NCBI GenBank assembly: GCA_008973525.1
Contig: WACJ01000039.1
Coordinates: 434,001 to 498,000 of the forward strand
DNA from: Stenopsyche tienmushanensis
Lineage: Eukaryota; Arthropoda; Insecta; Trichoptera; Stenopsychidae
Direction of reading: 5' to 3'
DNA length: 64,000 nucleotides
Shown here: positions 23,700 through 35,144 of the stretch, in pieces
How positions within the stretch are numbered: the first letter of the stretch is position 1
Layout of the letters: each line of letters opens with the position of its first letter
Translations under genes and position numbers: made by a program
The notes under the pieces: generated by a model
Seen by the model: only the letters and a program-made list of their open reading frames with translations
Databases searched by the model: none
What the model was told of the DNA's origin: nothing

Positions 23700-23955
23700 A
23701 TGCCTGCGGTGACGGTGGCGGCCGCGACGGGAACGGGCGCTGGTGCGGTTGCGGGACCGGGTGCCGGGCCGGGTGCGGCTCCCGGCGGCGGCGCCTCCAC
23801 TGGACCGGGACCGCTGGTCGGGGCCGGAGCTGGCATCGGACCAGGAGCCGGAGCGCCCGTCGCGGGAGAAGAGACGCTTCCCGAGCGGCCCCACCAGAGC
23901 GTCTGGTTGGCGCTCAAAAAGCATATCATCCGTGAGCGCCAACGCAAAAAGGAGG
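23700..23955 (+). CDS. GPS2: GPS2 exon 1: start, Gly/Ala/Pro block, conserved LPERP helix
   Basis: Encodes residues 1-85 plus one base. After MPAV comes a run of Gly, Ala and Pro to about residue 56, then TLPERPHQS and the basic helix LKKHIIRERQRKKE. Vertebrate GPS2 goes straight from MPA to the LERP segment, so the Gly-rich block is an insertion. It is strongly GC-rich in an AT-rich region, built from short imperfect repeats of g(g/c)(t/g)gc-type units. Donor gtatgt at 23956; phase 1. Confidence 0.88.
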
Positions 23956-26900
23956 GTATGTCAAAACAATTCCTAACTACACAATATAATCATCATATTA
24001 TATACAACATGGACTTAAATTAGCATAAGCTTTTATCCAATGCATATTTTGACAGAATAAAATTCATAGAAATGACAAGGAACTTAATCAATGGGAAGTC
24101 AAATGAAATAATGAGGACAACGTTAAATGCATGCACATTAAAATAAAATTGATTATATGACATCATTACGGATCAAACTGTGCAAAAGGTCACGACATCA
24201 ATTCTCGCAGATATATAGAACTGGACTGAGAATTAAAACTAGATTCCTATGTGAATGACATTTGAAGTGATTGCACGTTAAAAATAATTGATAATAGTAT
24301 AAAATCAATATGTATCAATCATCTATTTATTCCAGAACATGAAGCAGAGGTGGAAGAGGAAAGACTCAGAAAAGAGAGAGAGGCAAGAGAAAGACAAGAC
24401 GTGATGACTCTCGGTTAATATACGATATATGATTTTTCCCAAATATATTTACATATCATATTGCATGACGTTTTATTATACCGCGTGTGTTTTGATAGGT
24501 GAAACGAGAGAACAAATACAACAATTAGAGCAAAAATTGACTAAGTTGAAAGAAGAAAAACATCAGCTTTTCTTACAACTTAAAAAAGTCTTAAACGAAG
24601 ACGACAATAGAAAGAAGCAATTCAGAGATTCAAAGTATGTATGGTAATATTTTCTTTCAAAAAAACTAATATAAACTTACTCCTCCGTAACAGTATGAGC
24701 ACTCTTCGCATCGATGACAAATCGATCTGAGGAATGCCCAAATATAATTTCATTTAATTTGACGTTTTGGATGACACTGGCACTGTTATGCTAAAAAGAT
24801 ATATTTTAAAAATTTCACCTGGTAAAAACTAATCGTTGGTTTAATTACTTGCAGCGAAATGATGGTCAACATGAACGGCATGGTCCAAGGCGGAAACATG
24901 GCTCAGTCACAACTTTTTTTACCGCCTACTGTTTCACAAGGCAATTCAAATATGGGACGTCCTCCATTATCAGCCCATATGTTAAATAAGGTAACAACCT
25001 TTTATTTTTCATTGTACATCAAAGATACGATTTACAGTGGAACCTAAGCGTAAGAGTGTTTCTGATTATGAGTTTTTTGGGTTATGAGTCACACAGCCGA
25101 GTTTCGTCAGTTCCGATAAATCGATGAAAAACCGTCTGACACTTCTCTTTTGTGCGAATGTGATTGGCGGCAAGAAGATAAAGCCTCTTCTTGCTTATTC
25201 TTCGGGGAGCCCACCTGCCTGTTATGTGGAGATTAAACAGCAGGGCATAGACCGACGAAGAGCTGTTTATCGAATGGATAGACTCTGCTGTTGGTCCTGA
25301 GATAAAAAAAATACCTGCTGGATAATAATCTTCCTCTGAAAGCCATGCTAATTATGGATTATACTCCTGTGCACACCAAGAGAGTTCAAGATGATATTTT
25401 GGAGGAGTTTAATAAAAATTGTCTTCCTTTCACCAACACAACTCTTATCTTGCAGTTCATGGATCAGCAAGTTATTTCTAGCTTCAAGAAATTGTATATG
25501 AAGGGTCATTTCAAACTCTGCTTTGATGTCACCGAGGGTATGCAGCTTACCCTATGAGAGTTTTAGAAAAACCACTTCGATATCGTTTGAAGCCTGAAAC
25601 TCTTCGATGCAGTATGATAAAGTGTCTCAAGAAGAACACTGAACTTTGTGTGGATAAAGTTGTGGCCTAAGGTGGTTTTAGGACTAGACTTCGAGGGGTT
25701 TGCGAGTTAAAAGGAGCTTGAAAAATAAATTTTATCCCTGGGCAAATCTCTAGACCTAGAAGTAAACGAATTTGACATTGAAAAACTCGTTGCAGAACAT
25801 AATGAGGACCTTAGCGTTGATGAGTTGAAGGATTTGCATAAATGACGACACCGTCAACTAAAGGTAGCTCTGTCGGGAGCAGAGGGAGAAAAAGAAACTG
25901 TCGACAGCAGACACTAGAGCTCATACTTCAATGTGGGTAAAGTTACAAAACATTTGTGGAAGAAAATCATTCGGATAAAGCAGCAGCTATTAGGGCTAAT
26001 CATTTATTTAATGATGTTGTTATGGCTCATTTCAGCGGTGTGTTAAAAAGTGGCCAAAAACAAGTGTCAATTGAAAAATTTTTTAAGAGAAAAGTTAAAC
26101 AGTGAAGAAAGTGAACCAAAATCATCTTAAAAAGTAAAGCTCGGTGATGGCGAGAGTGAATTTGTTGACAGTGTTTTTGTTGACAATATTTTATACTATT
26201 TTATACTTATATTAGTATTATTTTAGGTATTATTAAATAATACAATTTTTTATTAAATGGATTTTGTTTCATAGTAATATTTTTGGGGTCCGGAACGAAT
26301 TAATTGCATTTCCATTATTTCTAATGGGAAAACTCGTTTCAGGATACGAGTTTTTACAAGCTACCTTCCGAAACGAATTAAACTCGCAACCCGAGGTTCC
26401 ACTGTATTTATTTTGTTCTAAAAGCATCGGTAGTGCCAAAAACTTATGCCTCCAGTTACATATCAAAATTTCATAATAATCTGACGTTAAGTTCACAAAT
26501 TATCATGGTGTTAGTGACGCTAAAACAATGAAAAAATCTGAATTACGTGTGTTGATAAAAAACATTGCATTTTAATGGGAAACATATTGTTCAAGCAAAT
26601 CCAATGACTTGAAAAGTGTTATTCGGACTCTGCTTCATCGAAACAAACAGTAGACAAGTGTTTTGTGGATGGTCATAAATTGAAGTTGTGTGATATAGCT
26701 GATATCTTGAAGATATCAGATGGCAGTCTATTTATCATTTGGCATCAAAATTTATCCATGATGAAACTTCGTTCGATCAACAATTCAGAGCGCTGTTTGG
26801 AAAGGTTTCAGTGTAATAAAAAGGATGTTTACAAGCTATATGTGACAATATATGAAACATGGATCCATCACTACACACCAGAGTCAAATCGTCAGTCAGC

Positions 26901-28823
26901 TGAGTGGACAGCAACCGCCGAAAACCGCTCTTAACGACCAAAACGCAAATGTCAATTGCTAACCCCTGCATATTTTTCCTCCAAAATTGCACGAATTGCT
27001 TCCCCATCCACCGTATACTATGAATCTACTAGATGTTTTCAAACCTAAAAAGAATGCTCAAGAGAAAGATGTGACTCCAATGAAGAAATGATTGCCGAAA
27101 TTGAAGTCATTTTGAGCCCAAAGATAAACCATTCTACAAAAAAGGCATTGAAATATTAGAGAAGCATTGGATTGAATGTGTATAATCATTGTTTTATTTC
27201 GTTGCTTATTAAAAAAAGTTGTTTCATAAATTATCCTACAAACTTGATGTGTTTTATGAGTTTGATCCAATTTTAGTCGACGTTGACAAAAATGTGACAC
27301 TCTTGAAAGAGATGATGTTGGTGAATAAAGTCGTTGTTTTAGTTTGTTATTTATTAATTAAAAAAGCTGTTGTTTTATTAGTCATCCTATGAACTTATTG
27401 AGTGTTGTTTTATTATGTACCTATTACAGGTTTATAAATATTAATCTTTTAATTAAATATAATTTTTAGACCGGTGGAGGAATGAAACGAGGACGCAGTC
27501 CTTCACCTCCGTATGCTTCTGCCCAGACTGGACCTCACGGCGGAGCTCCCTATATGCATCATCCTCATCACAAACAGCACGCGTCTCCTTATCAAGGTCC
27601 CACACACAGTAAGTCCGAGTTTCATTTTAATTTGGAGTGACAATCTATTAAGCCATTTTTGAATTTTATCATATGCAAATTGCTGTGACATATGGTAAAT
27701 AATGTCTTCTATATTTATAGAAATGGAAGATGGGCGTAGTAGAGAAATGGCTAGAGCAGTATTATGGAACAGTAAGTATGCGCCCAAATATATTGCATGC
27801 CTGAAAATATGCTTCTTATTCGTACAGATTATATTTAATAATTGCTGCCGAATCGACGAGATAAGGGTTCCAGATATGCTTTACAGAAAGGAGTATTTGG
27901 AGATTATAAAAAATTGATCAGTGAATCTGGTCGATAATTTTTATTTTTAGAGAACATAAAAATTCTCTAAAAGCAATCATAGTAACGGACGTTGCTTTTG
28001 ATCTCGCCAGAGAGGGATTGGAATATTAATTTTTATCATTTGTTTTCAGAACCGTCACAATACAGCTCTGGAGGAGGCGGAGGTTCATCATTTTATGGGA
28101 TGCAACAGCCGGAACAACGGACAGCGCCTTTATTATATACGGGACCTATTTATAGGCACCTTGTACAACATCACAACCCTCCGAAACAAGTTCAACACTC
28201 CCCCTATCACGTTGAAGTCAAACATGATATTAAAAAAGAACCGGTAACACTTGATCTTCATATTTTAAAGCAACTGGTTTTAAATTATTGAATACAGGAT
28301 TGAAACGAACAATCTATTATTTTATATTTATGTAGTTTGTATCAAATCATTAGAATCATAAACGATGTGTTTAATCTTTAGAATAATTGATTGGTTTCTG
28401 TTTTATATTTTGATTTTAAATGTTTTGATTAAATTTAGGTTGTTATGGGACTCGATCCACATCAACAGAGTTATCTTTCACAACCACCTCCAGGACTACC
28501 TCCGTCATCATCAGCCCCCCCCGTTCAGTCTTCCCAAGTGTCAGGTGTTAGACATTCTTCTCAACAGCAGTTATTAGGTGGACCTCCTCCGATGCATCAA
28601 GGAGTAGGCCAAATGCAACACAATAATGTACAGGTATATAAAGTGTGTACATTTTTATTTATTAACCATTGAAGTATTCAGTAAAAAACACCAAATTTAT
28701 TGAAATTTCTTTTCCATATTTCAGAGTCCAAAACCTGGTGGAATAACCTCTGGTTATCCAGTCCGCCAACAAAACCCTACAGTACAAAACCCAAATATGT
28801 ATCCGAACAGGCACCGTTATTGA
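23700..28823 (+). CDS. GPS2: GPS2, G protein pathway suppressor 2 homologue (9 exons, 427 codons)
   Basis: In animals GPS2 is a nuclear subunit of the NCoR/SMRT-HDAC3-TBL1 corepressor complex that also restrains JNK signalling. The coding exons are 23700-23955, 24336-24413, 24499-24634, 24855-24990, 27470-27608, 27721-27771, 28050-28243, 28439-28633 and 28725-28823, all GT-AG and joining in frame. The diagnostic part is residues 60-150: LPERP, a charged helix, then EEKHQLFLQLKKVL, nearly identical to vertebrate GPS2 and part of the coiled coil that contacts SMRT and TBL1. The rest is low-complexity (Gly, Pro, Gln, His, Ser), as in the family, and ends NPNMYPNRHRY, comparable to the Asn-Pro-aromatic C-terminus of human GPS2. 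It is longer than the 327-residue human protein, largely because of the exon 1 insertion. The start is the only in-frame ATG in exon 1 and follows an in-frame stop. Confidence 0.93.
24336..24413 (+). CDS. GPS2: GPS2 exon 2: charged helix
   Basis: 26 codons of almost pure Glu/Arg/Lys (EHEAEVEEERLRKERE...), matching the charged segment before the coiled coil of GPS2. Acceptor ttattccag; the donor gttaat is weak but is the only one that keeps frame. Confidence 0.85.
24499..24634 (+). CDS. GPS2: GPS2 exon 3: signature coiled coil
   Basis: Encodes ETREQIQQLEQKL and EEKHQLFLQLKKVL, the most conserved block of GPS2 and the reason for the gene call. Acceptor ttttgatag, donor gtatgt at 24635, phase 2. 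Confidence 0.93.
24855..24990 (+). CDS. GPS2: GPS2 exon 4
   Basis: Met/Asn/Gly/Gln-rich sequence (NEMMVNMNGMVQGG...SAHMLNK). Acceptor ttacttgcag, donor gtaaca; ends in phase 0. The following intron (24991-27469) is the longest in the gene and contains two transposons. Confidence 0.85.
25035..26404 (+). mobile_element. Tigger (pogo superfamily) element in GPS2 intron 4, inactive
   Basis: Begins cagtggaacct and ends aggttccactg, with TA on both outer sides (25033-25034, 26405-26406), the pogo/Tigger pattern. About 1.37 kb. The DDE transposase is readable but broken: an LIMDYTPVH segment corresponds to the catalytic DNAPGH block with the Asn changed, followed by the QFMDQQVISSFKKLY block. Stops follow. 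It shares the orientation of GPS2. Confidence 0.88.
25321..25557 (+). pseudogene. Tigger transposase DDE fragment
   Basis: The best preserved 70 or so codons of the Tigger transposase, spanning the second catalytic Asp region and the MDQQVISSFK motif (canonical MDQGVI..FK). Upstream and downstream frames are interrupted, so no enzyme can be made. Confidence 0.82.
26500..27420 (+). mobile_element. mariner (irritans-type) copy in GPS2 intron 4, decayed
   Basis: Transposase remnants run in order: MKKSELRVLIKNIAF at 26528 (N-terminus), a 90-codon segment from 26665, YETWIHHYTPESNRQSAEWT near 26860 and the C-terminal SNEEMIAEIE...KGIEILEKHWI block near 27075-27175. The first catalytic Asp (DETW) is Tyr here and the second catalytic region is deleted. 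The right end cctatgaacttattgagtg at about 27390 matches the reverse copy near 36500. Boundaries are approximate. Confidence 0.8.
27470..27608 (+). CDS. GPS2: GPS2 exon 5
   Basis: Encodes KRGRSPSPPY followed by a His/Pro-rich segment (MHHPHHKQHASPYQGPTH). Arg-Ser-Pro repeats suggest phosphorylation sites. Acceptor aatttttag, strong donor gtaagt; ends in phase 1. Confidence 0.87.
27721..27771 (+). CDS. GPS2: GPS2 exon 6: 51-nt frame-neutral cassette
   Basis: Flanked by tatttatag and a perfect gtaagtat donor. It adds MEDGRSREMARAVLWN plus a rebuilt Lys. The exon is phase 1 on both sides, so exon 5 can splice to exon 6 or directly to exon 7, and both give the Lys codon and keep the frame. Whether it is constitutive or alternative cannot be decided here. 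Confidence 0.7.
28050..28243 (+). CDS. GPS2: GPS2 exon 7
   Basis: Encodes PSQYSSGGGGGSS, the TAPLLYTGPIYRHL segment and ends VKHDIKKEP. The IKKEP motif resembles a consensus SUMO site (hydrophobic-Lys-x-Glu), which would fit the known SUMOylation of GPS2; this is an inference. Acceptor tgttttcag, donor gtaaca; phase 0. Confidence 0.87.
28439..28633 (+). CDS. GPS2: GPS2 exon 8
   Basis: 65 codons, Pro/Gln/Ser-rich (HQQSYLSQPPPGLPPSSS...), typical of the disordered C-terminal half. Acceptor aaatttag, donor gtatat. Confidence 0.85.
28725..28823 (+). CDS. GPS2: GPS2 exon 9 with stop codon
   Basis: 32 codons ending NPNMYPNRHRY then TGA at 28821. The terminal Asn-Pro...aromatic-basic pattern matches the end of vertebrate GPS2, which supports the splice joining right to the end. 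Confidence 0.9.
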   Translation, partial: SPKPGGITSGYPVRQQNPTVQNPNMYPNRHRY

Positions 28824-30469
28824 CCCCAGCTTTCCAGCGAAAAATCTTCGCGCCCCATTGTAATAGTTACATTGGAATGAACACTATTATTTAGTGAATT
28901 AAAGTTTCTGAAGATTATTTTTTTCCGTCGATGCACTCGATCGAATGAGAAGAGGACATAGAGTTTACATATTACGTACTTTACAAAAAATTGTTGCATT
29001 TGTAGTTAATAGATTTAATTTTATAAGTGATTTTAGGACTTCCAAGCAAATGTAGGACATCGTATCTCATTTTATACATTACATATTAAAATAGCTACTG
29101 CTATATTTAAACAAAAAAGTACTAAGGTCCTTTGCTCAATTCATTTGATGATATTATTCATAGTCTAGTAATTGAAAAATCTTTACCCGGTTAGAAAACG
29201 CCCAGCTGTTTTTTTAATGTTTGAACAAAGCGAATAATTTAATGAAAAAATGATCTTATATACTGTGTATAAATTTCTAAGTTTGATCCCTTTGGACCTT
29301 TGGATTGTGTGAAGTGATTTAATATGTTTGCATACTTAAGGGAACTTGAGAACTATTTAATGTAATCAGTCATTGATTTAAAATTAATTTAAAAGCGTTA
29401 AATCTGATTCGGAAAAAATGTCTTTCCGACAATTCAGATAGAATGGGATTGTCCCTATATTGTTTTAATAAGAATGTGAATCATTAAAAGAACCTGTATT
29501 CTTCAGAATATAAAGGTTTATCATGAATATTAGTTTTACTATTTAACTAATATTTGTTTCAACAGTTATACTTTTATCATTGATTTTTTAAATGTAAAAC
29601 GATACTTAAAACCTTATACTAAACATGATAATCATTCCAAATATTTTTTTTTACTTGTAACGCGGTCTGTGAATGTCTTTGTGCAAAAAATGGAAGCTAA
29701 TGACCAATTTGAATCATATGTAAATACGCACCTACAGAGTCACTAAAATGGACTAGTGTTTATGAAGTACAACTTCTATGAAATCATTGCTTTATTTAAT
29801 GCCATATAAAATGTTGAATTTTAGTGATTCTGAGCATTTTTTTTTTACAATGTATTTGCCCGTTTATAAAATTGATATTTTAAGTTAAAGCCTGTTGAAA
29901 ATTATTTGTTAAAGATAGTTAACGTTGTTTTAACAGATGTATGTATACATTATGACTTCATTGAGGGGTATTTTAATATGGATAGAATACCAGCAATACG
30001 AATTCAGATAAATCTTATGTTTTAAATGATTTTTTCACGCTAGTCATCTGTCTCACCGGTCAATCGGAACCCATTTAGGCATCGCGTGCACTAAGTTAAA
30101 GTTAATATTAGGCCATAAAATATTTTTCAATACATTATTGGAAGATATGAAGGTGAGTATATTTATTATACGTATGTTGACTTTTATCATCATTTTCGGG
30201 TGTACTTTTGCTAAACTCCCATTTAAGAAATACGCTCTGCTAATACACGAACTCAACAATGTTTGAATTCAATGTATTAAGGGGGGAAACCGGTTTAGGA
30301 AGCTGATTGTTTAGCGTTTTTCGTTAAAAAAATTAACGGGGAATTAATAGTTAGAATTTGTTTAAGTACAAGTAAAAAATAATTATTGAAAAAGATAAAT
30401 TTAATACAGTAATAAATTATATAAACTGCCTAGTGGTTAATCAGCTTTTCATACGCATAGTTTTGATCT
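28824..30469 (+). other. GPS2: GPS2 3' UTR and flank
   Basis: AT-rich and without coding potential. The 3' end of the transcript cannot be placed: no well-situated aataaa close to the stop was seen, and better candidates lie much further right (for example 32022 and 32625). Confidence 0.4.
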
Positions 30470-31720
30470 TTCTTTTTTCAAGCTTTCCGAGCTTCCTTGG
30501 TCTCTGCTGTGCTGCTTCTATTCTGGTCGGTGGACGCGCTGCTCATCTATTTGTCATGCATAATTAATGCTCTACGGGTCAAATATTACTTTCAGCTCGT
30601 TTATAAGGATTATAAATACTGAGTTTGCTTCATTGAATACAGCAACAGCCATAAATGCTGCAATCTCAATTACTTTCAGGCTAGAATGTAAGTGCTTTGG
30701 AGCCAATTGCCAAATAATTTTCGTTTGCATTCTGTGTGATCACCTAAACATATTGATTTCGATTAATCTTCATATATTGGATAAGTTTCTTACTGAAGGT
30801 CAGGATGCAATGTAGAAGGGTGCGCTTCAGGGCCCGTTCCAAGAGCTTTGGCTTTCTGCCACCGCTGTCATCTCTATGGATGTGTTGTGGATTGTCGTCA
30901 GTGGATAACATACGTTAAAAAGTTGCTATTATGGCCGTCTTCACGTTCAGTTGCGTATCAAACACAATCTTATTTACTTACTTTACTTTGGGTGGCTCCT
31001 TCAGTCCTATAACGACCACGGTTGCCTCCATTTTTGTCTATCTTTGGTCTCCTTACTCCAATTTCTCAGGCCCAGATGTACGGCGTGCTTATTCACCTGA
31101 TCAGTTTTTCATTGAGTTCTTTTTTGTGATGGTGGCTCCAAGGTATTTGAATTCTTGGACCCTTTCAATATTTTCATTGCTGATACTTATGGAGGTGTAA
31201 CCTCCAGAATTCACCCTCGAGACCATTGTATATTTCGTTTTATCATAGTCAATTTTCATGCCGAAATTAGCAGCAGCTCCGTCAACAGATGTAAGTGCCG
31301 CCAAAGCCTCTGATCTCAATTTAGCTACGATGTGGATATCGTCAGCAAAGGCCAAATGCATTGCATTATCCTTCCATTGATCTGCATGTCTCGATCTGCC
31401 AGCCTTCTTCATAATTGCCTCCAACGCAATATTAAAAAGTAATGGGAAGAGGGCATCCCTCTGTCTGACTCTCGTCATAACCTCGAAAGTATCCGATAGG
31501 GCACCGTTGGAGCATACTATACTAACAGATCTGGATCCTCGACAGCCTCACTAGCTTACTCAGGATTCCTGAGACTGAAGCTATATTGATGCTAACCGAC
31601 GCTCTGTCGAAAAGATACCAACGCTTCTAGTACTGTCTACCTAAGACGTGAGCTCCGAAATTGTCGGAACTGAACCGAAGGGTGCTCACGTTATTGCTAA
31701 TAACATCAGAACAAATAGAG
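30470..31720 (-). mobile_element. Non-LTR retrotransposon fragment (reverse transcriptase)
   Basis: On the minus strand 31478-31101 reads RQRDALFPLLFNIALEAIMKK, the FADDIHIVA catalytic motif (a FADD variant of YxDD) and then VQEFKYLGATIT, the order found in non-LTR reverse transcriptases. Flanking parts are degenerate. No endonuclease domain can be read, so the fragment is truncated. Motifs recall RTE-like or related clades, but the clade is not certain. It lies antisense in the GPS2 3' flank. Confidence 0.82.
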
Positions 31721-32989
31721 ATTTTGTTGTGAAATTTTGAAAACATATTCTTGAATAGTTTTACTAACGATTTAAAAAAATATTTTACATCGTCTAAACT
31801 GGTTTCCCCCTTTAATGCTCAAAAATGAAATTTAAATTTGTCTCAAATGTTTCGTATGAAAGAATTTCACATGAAAGATTGTTAAATAAAAATGTATGAT
31901 GTGTTGTATGTAAATAACGAGAAAAGGGTATTAAAATATTTGCTTGCTTGGGCATTTTAACAGTTTTTACATATTGTATGTAAAGATATTGACTTATTAT
32001 TCATCACTAATATGTATATAAAATAAAACCTCGATTTAACGCACCCTCGTTATTGGATTTAGCAGACTGAATTTCATATTTTTTCTATTTAATTGTCAGT
32101 AGTTTTGTTCACACTTCTGAATATAAATTACTGTTTATAAACATTGCGATTTAATGATCGTTTAAGACTGCCATTTCAACTTAGTATTGCAAAAAAAATT
32201 CAATCATTTCTTCCTCCACGAGTATTTCTTTAAATCGAGGATTTTATGATATTTGGAACTTAGTGAGTTGTACAAAAAGGGAAAATTTAATAAGGTTTGC
32301 TTGTATTTAACGTATGTGATTTCTTAAATGGGGGCTGTATTGTTTTATGTATATCCATTTCACGTTTGTATATTGCAATATCGAAATCACATCCTTATTT
32401 CAGTATTTATGTATTTATAATATTGATGAGATATTTACACATGCTAAGAATTGTGATTATGTCTGAGGTTCATGTTTACATTTAATTGTAATAATTTATT
32501 ATGATTTTATATGTGCAATTATTCTTGTTACTCGGCTTACAATGTAAATAGTTTTTTAGATGTATAATTGAATGATTTATTTAATGGTGATGTTGAAAAA
32601 TATTGTATATAGTAATTTGTAATGAATAAAAATATTTTTGGACAATACAGCTTACCTCTGATTATTTCGTCGACTAATCAAAGAAAAGATTATATTATAA
32701 GACTTGAATTACAGATTTGTTATCAGATTTTTCTTAACCCTCGTGGAATTGTTAAATAATGACATTATTTCATGATAAAATTAATATTTTTTCAAGTTGA
32801 ACAATAAAAACATTGACAATAAATTATACAAGTAATATTGATATTATCTATATAAAAATATATTATTATTTAATTATAACTAATTTTGATGTTTATAATT
32901 CATCGACGACGGTTTTTGTTATGAGATATTTTTGACCGAATATTTTGTTGCTGGTCGAATTAAGATTTATTATGACCACGGAATAAAAA
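31721..32989. other. No recognisable gene
   Basis: AT-rich. Contains aataaa-type signals at about 32022 and 32625 on the + strand that could serve as distal polyadenylation signals. Confidence 0.35.
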
Positions 32990-33288
32990 AGCTGTATTTG
33001 CAGCGCTCATTCGCCGGTTGCAGTCGGTGAGGGTTATAGTTGACATGGCGGCTGTGTCGGCTGTCACGGTCAACTAAAACGGGAAATATATACCCCGATG
33101 TTTAATGATTGATGCATTGTTCGTCATAAATATGTCAAGATGGCTTATCCGGTGAAGTACGATAGAATGGATTCGACGTGCGCTTATTCGTTTCTTTGAC
33201 TTTCACAGTTTGTGTACGTCCGTATTCGTAAGACATAAACATAAGTCAGGCAGCATTTAATTTTCACACATAGACCTCGATAATTTTG
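32990..33288 (+). promoter_or_regulatory. Candidate promoter and non-coding first exon
   Basis: A GC-richer patch (gcgctcattcgccggttgc) is followed by catggcggc and caagatggc, which resemble YY1-type start-site elements, and then by a consensus donor, ttttg|gtgagt, at 33289. Only very short frames occur in the presumed exon. Real status needs transcript data. Confidence 0.3.
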
Positions 33289-33671
33289 GTGAGTGCTAAT
33301 TTTTATACCATTTAATATATTTAGATCAAATTTAAAGCACTTATGGCGCAATAATGTCCATGTTTACGTTCAATTTGAGCTGTGCCGACTTCGACATTGT
33401 TTACATAAATATTTCGAGCTTTGCCAATTCGCAGCTGTGAGCGGAGCTTATCAAAACGCCGCTATAGGCTGTAAAATTAATAGATTAAGGCCAAATATAT
33501 ATATATTGTTTTTTTATTTACGTTTTAATGCAAAAAAATAATCAATTATAAATTTATTAATATAAATGCACATTTTGAAAATATCGCACATTTATTTTCC
33601 AATAAAATTCTTATAAGATAAAGAAAATACATACGGTTACAAATTTAACCTATAAATTAAGTCACGATAGT

Positions 33672-33672
33672 T

Positions 33673-33702
<30 letters not shown>
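33672..33702 (+). repeat. (TG)n microsatellite grading into TATG
   Basis: About ten TG units followed by tatgtatgtata. Confidence 0.9.
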
Positions 33703-33703
<1 letters not shown>

Positions 33704-34264
33704 AATATTAGCGCAGCTGTATTGTGAACGTTCTTCCCTATTATAGGCTTCCAGAACGTTCCAGTTTATTTTATCCGACATCCTTGAAAATTAATTGAAT
33801 TGAATTAAGCCTTAAATAAATATTAATTGAACGCCTCGATGCAAATAATTTGAAATTAATTCACAAGATAAAGGCGCGGCTGCACGTAGGAATTTGAATT
33901 AAATAAAAAGTAGCAATAATTGGGCATTCATTGCACCAGGGGAAAAAATGCCAATGAAAAAATCGAAAGTAAAATAATGTATATATTTATAAATATGCCG
34001 GGTTCAGTGTACTTATTGATCCACGGATAGTCAAATGTTGAATCGCGCCAATTGGCTTTGGTGATGCCGAATGCCAAATTATAAATGAAAAAAAGGGGGC
34101 AAATATTGTTTTTTTACACTTTATTTTTGCATGCAATCCACATATTACGTTAATATATCCAAACAACTGGTTTATAAATATATTCGACATAATTTTGCTT
34201 AATAAACACATCGCACTTTGACCGTTTTGCGGACGACCTTGATTCAATGGAAAATTTTCTAATT
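33703..34264. other. No recognisable gene
   Basis: AT-rich; an 86-codon minus frame (33987-34247) shows no domain. Confidence 0.4.
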
Positions 34265-34760
34265 TTTTTAACGCAATAAATCAATTTAACGGCTAACCCT
34301 TCACGGGCAAAAATATCTTTTATATTGAGTATCTTTTAAACACTTTTAGTGCCGACCGAGAAAAACTGTACCCAAGCGAAGAATGCCGAGCTAATTTGAC
34401 AAGGTTTGAAAAAAAAAATTATATTTACAAAATTCAAAAAGAAACATGCTACAAAATTAAGGGAGAATAAATTAACACCAATGGTACTCCAATATTAATA
34501 AAAACCATAAGATTTTTTTTAAAACCATATTTTTAAATAAGAAGAATGATCTTTTGATAATAATTTGATGAACATAAAGAAATAATTTGACAAAACTAAA
34601 TGATATTTCCATCTACTACAAAATTAACGATTTGTGTTCGAATGAAACAGTTTTCTCGCGTTGCGAATGGTGCGTACACGACGATATATCGTTGTTGGTA
34701 TTTTTCGCAAGTGTTGACAACGGCGCTAATCAGCGTCCGACACTAAAAGGTTTAAAAAAT
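34265..34760. repeat. Possible TTAA-type MITE
   Basis: The left side reads ttaacggctaacccttcac. The right side contains acgacgatatatcgttgt and ends cgtccgacactaaaaggttt, similar to the end at 20630-20665 (caacactaagagggtt). Ends of the form ttaaccctt with interior acgacgata palindromes recall piggyBac-like MITEs. The ends are not perfect, so this is tentative. Confidence 0.3.
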
Positions 34761-35144
34761 AGTATGTTATTTAATGCCAGTATCATGAAAATGTGGCCTA
34801 TTTATTAACTTTTTTGGAAAATATTTACATTATAATGATGAAAAAAATGTATTTTGCAAAAATTTAGATTGGTCGTTTGTGATCCATAAATTGAATTCAC
34901 TGGATTCTCCCCCACAAAAGCGAATTGTTTCGGGGTCAACTGGACGGTAAGGTTTTGGTTGAGGTAGATAAAAATAGGGTCAAATGGATTCGAGGGTTTT
35001 CTCTCAAATTCTTAAGGGTTGATTTTAAATTACATGTATTTAAAACGCATGCTTTTTTATTTTAAATATAATCACTGCAGCTAAGTAAATTATTTGACAA
35101 ACAGTTTTAGATTGACGACGCATACAAGGGAAGAAATTTAGATA

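Noticed and set aside
23505..23947. Long minus-strand and alternative + frames (127-145 codons) across the GC-rich block
   Set aside because: They are shadows of GPS2 exon 1; the + frame from 23700 alone has the conserved LPERP segment, the donor and downstream exons.
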